Assembly (NCBI RefSeq): GCF_027533625.1
Contig: NZ_JAQAGZ010000005.1
Location: forward strand, 186,001-250,000
Source of the DNA: Paenibacillus gyeongsangnamensis
Lineage (GTDB): Bacteria; Bacillota; Bacilli; Paenibacillales; NBRC-103111
Direction: 5' to 3'
DNA length: 64,000 nucleotides
In this document: one piece after another, positions 63,203 to 64,000 of the stretch
Numbering within the stretch: position 1 is the stretch's first letter
How the letters are laid out: each line of letters opens with the position of its first letter
Position numbers and translations under genes: made by a program
Notes under the pieces: model-generated
Told to the model about the DNA's origin: nothing
Database searches by the model: none
The model's input: the letters and a program-made list of their open reading frames with translations, nothing else

Positions 63203-63496
63203 TTACATTAAATTTAAACTCTTGATAAAATCGACAAACGCATGGATCAAAGAAATTTGCAGCGAATCCTTCCGATAAATCATCCAGGATTTACGCAGGA
63301 TCGGCTCCCCATGTTTTGTTCTCAGCTGGATTCGATACTTGTATTCGGTATCGCCAAGCACAATATCGGGAAGTATGGCATACCCGAATCCGCTGGATAC
63401 CATCTCTTTGCAGGTTTCCATATGGTCTACCTCCATTGTAATGGTTGGCGGGATAGAAAAATGGTCCTTCCACCAGCTGTCCAATAAATTCTCCAA
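63203..63496 (-). pseudogene. LysR-family regulator, C-terminal fragment
   Basis: About 97 residues translate to the end of a LysR substrate-binding domain: ENLLDSWWKDHFSIPPTITMEVDHMETCKEMVSSGFGYAILPDIVLGD ... HAFVDFIKSLNLM, of the kind found in YofA/CynR-like regulators. The N-terminal DNA-binding part and first half of the ligand domain are absent: just upstream of the first conserved residue the frame is closed by a TAG. No ribosome binding site exists for the TTG at 63496. It is the 3' remnant of a deleted gene. Confidence 0.75.
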
Positions 63497-63497
63497 G

Positions 63498-63632
63498 GAG
63501 ATAAACTACGAGGCCTTTTCGAAAAAGCCGGTAATAACGAAGAAAGGCTATGATATGAATGTGACGTTTGAAGGGATTAACGTCCCGTTCGAGAAAGTAG
63601 TCGTTAATAAATTTGCCGAGGCATTTAAATAA
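63498..63632 (+). other. short C-terminal coding fragment abutting the LysR remnant
   Basis: On the plus strand, directly where the LysR homology ends, the frame SKEINYEAFSKKPVITKKGY...MNVTFEGINVPFEKVVVNKFAEAFK runs to the TAA at 63630-63632 and is followed by a terminator. It has the composition of real coding sequence but no start or known family. It looks like the 3' end of another gene joined to the LysR fragment by a deletion or recombination. Confidence 0.4.
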
Positions 63633-63649
63633 TTTGGCACACAATAGGA

Positions 63650-63674
63650 CCGTCCGGTAATTCCGGACGGTTTA
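63650..63674 (+). terminator. intrinsic terminator
   Basis: CCGTCCGG / CCGGACGG with a TAATT loop followed by TTTAT, 18 bases after the stop of the plus-strand fragment. Confidence 0.82.
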
Positions 63675-63755
63675 TCTTGATCTGGCTGCTTTGAAGGACT
63701 CCGATAAGGAGTTCAGATTGACGAGAAACCCTAATATGCTGAAAAATGCCAAAGG

Positions 63756-63891
63756 TGGTAGGTGGGGTATCCCCTGTAGGAGCGATAGCGTCCGCCTTTG
63801 TTATCGGAAAATTACCGCTGTAAAGGCGAATCAATTGAAAATTTTACGGGTAACAACAGCGGCCGGAGGGGGATACCCCACCGGAGTACCA
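63756..63891. repeat. 136-bp palindromic intergenic element
   Basis: TGGTAGGTGGGGTATCCCC at 63756-63774 is repeated inverted as GGGGATACCCCACC at 63869-63882 plus TACCA at 63887-63891. Inside, CGCCTTT and AAAGGCG form a second stem around TTATCGG-AAAATT-ACCGC. The unit has no coding sense and resembles the palindromic repeats scattered in Paenibacillus genomes. Only one copy is in the window. The last 109 bases after it hold no recognisable feature. Confidence 0.7.
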
Positions 63892-64000
63892 AGGCAGATT
63901 TCTCTATTTCATGGGTTTCTAGGGCAGCCTGAAGATCCTTACACAGGATCGATTCCCCAAGCGAGCCGGATGGAAGGGAAACCGGGGGCCTGCGTCGAAG

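Overview
The window looks like chromosomal DNA of a Paenibacillus-type Firmicute (Paenibacillaceae). The grounds are strong AGGAGG-type ribosome binding sites with frequent GTG/TTG starts, a YesM/YesN sensor-regulator pair beside a carbohydrate ABC transporter, S-layer homology (SLH) and copper-amine-oxidase-like stalk domains, a dpp-ykf murein-peptide operon in Bacillus order, a LysM/GH18 spore germination protein, and GC-rich coding sequence. No rRNA, tRNA, CRISPR, phage or intact transposase gene was seen.

Layout. 1-3.9 kb: end of an aldo/keto reductase gene, an MFS transporter, a second aldo/keto reductase interrupted by an amber codon, and a frameshifted RlaP-type nucleotidyltransferase. 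3.9-14.3 kb: an alpha-glucan/oligosaccharide locus (sensor kinase, AraC-type response regulator, binding lipoprotein, two permeases, debranching enzyme, GH13 alpha-glucosidase). 14.3-20.3 kb: small housekeeping genes separated by four copies of a 101-bp palindromic repeat. 20.3-28.9 kb: dppABCDE-ykfABC, which imports and degrades murein peptides. 29-33.8 kb: radical SAM protein, SLH remnant, thioesterase, YaaH-like germination protein, VOC protein. 33.9-38.2 kb: NagPA-like glycosidase, MBOAT O-acyltransferase and DHHW/AlgJ-like protein, probably an exopolymer O-acetylation set. 38.3-43.6 kb: small enzymes, a frameshifted acetyltransferase, a c-di-AMP (ydaO) riboswitch ahead of a LysM-CAP protein, and an RlmA-type 23S rRNA methyltransferase behind a leader peptide/attenuator. 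43.7-51 kb: fifth 101-bp repeat, MATE transporter, AraC regulator, SEC-C protein, oxidoreductase/beta-helix pair and a thioredoxin-like protein. 51-56.5 kb: a repeat-rich non-coding stretch, then a leftward set of alkaline phosphatase, Cys/Pro-rich lipoprotein and MacB-like ABC transporter with a His-rich loop, led by a Pho-box-like array. 56.8-62.9 kb: MarR, two membrane-fusion proteins, an EmrB-type exporter and a secreted protein. The last kilobase holds gene fragments and a large palindrome.

Most notable: (i) five 101-bp two-hairpin elements, all exactly the same length, starting at TTGAT, each founder copy 2-5 nt downstream of an intrinsic terminator; (ii) the rlmA leader with a nine-codon ORF ending Arg-Leu-Arg, a terminator, and a leader segment complementary to the region next to the Shine-Dalgarno; (iii) the phosphatase/ABC locus; (iv) three broken genes, each explained by a single-base change, which may be real pseudogenes or sequence errors.
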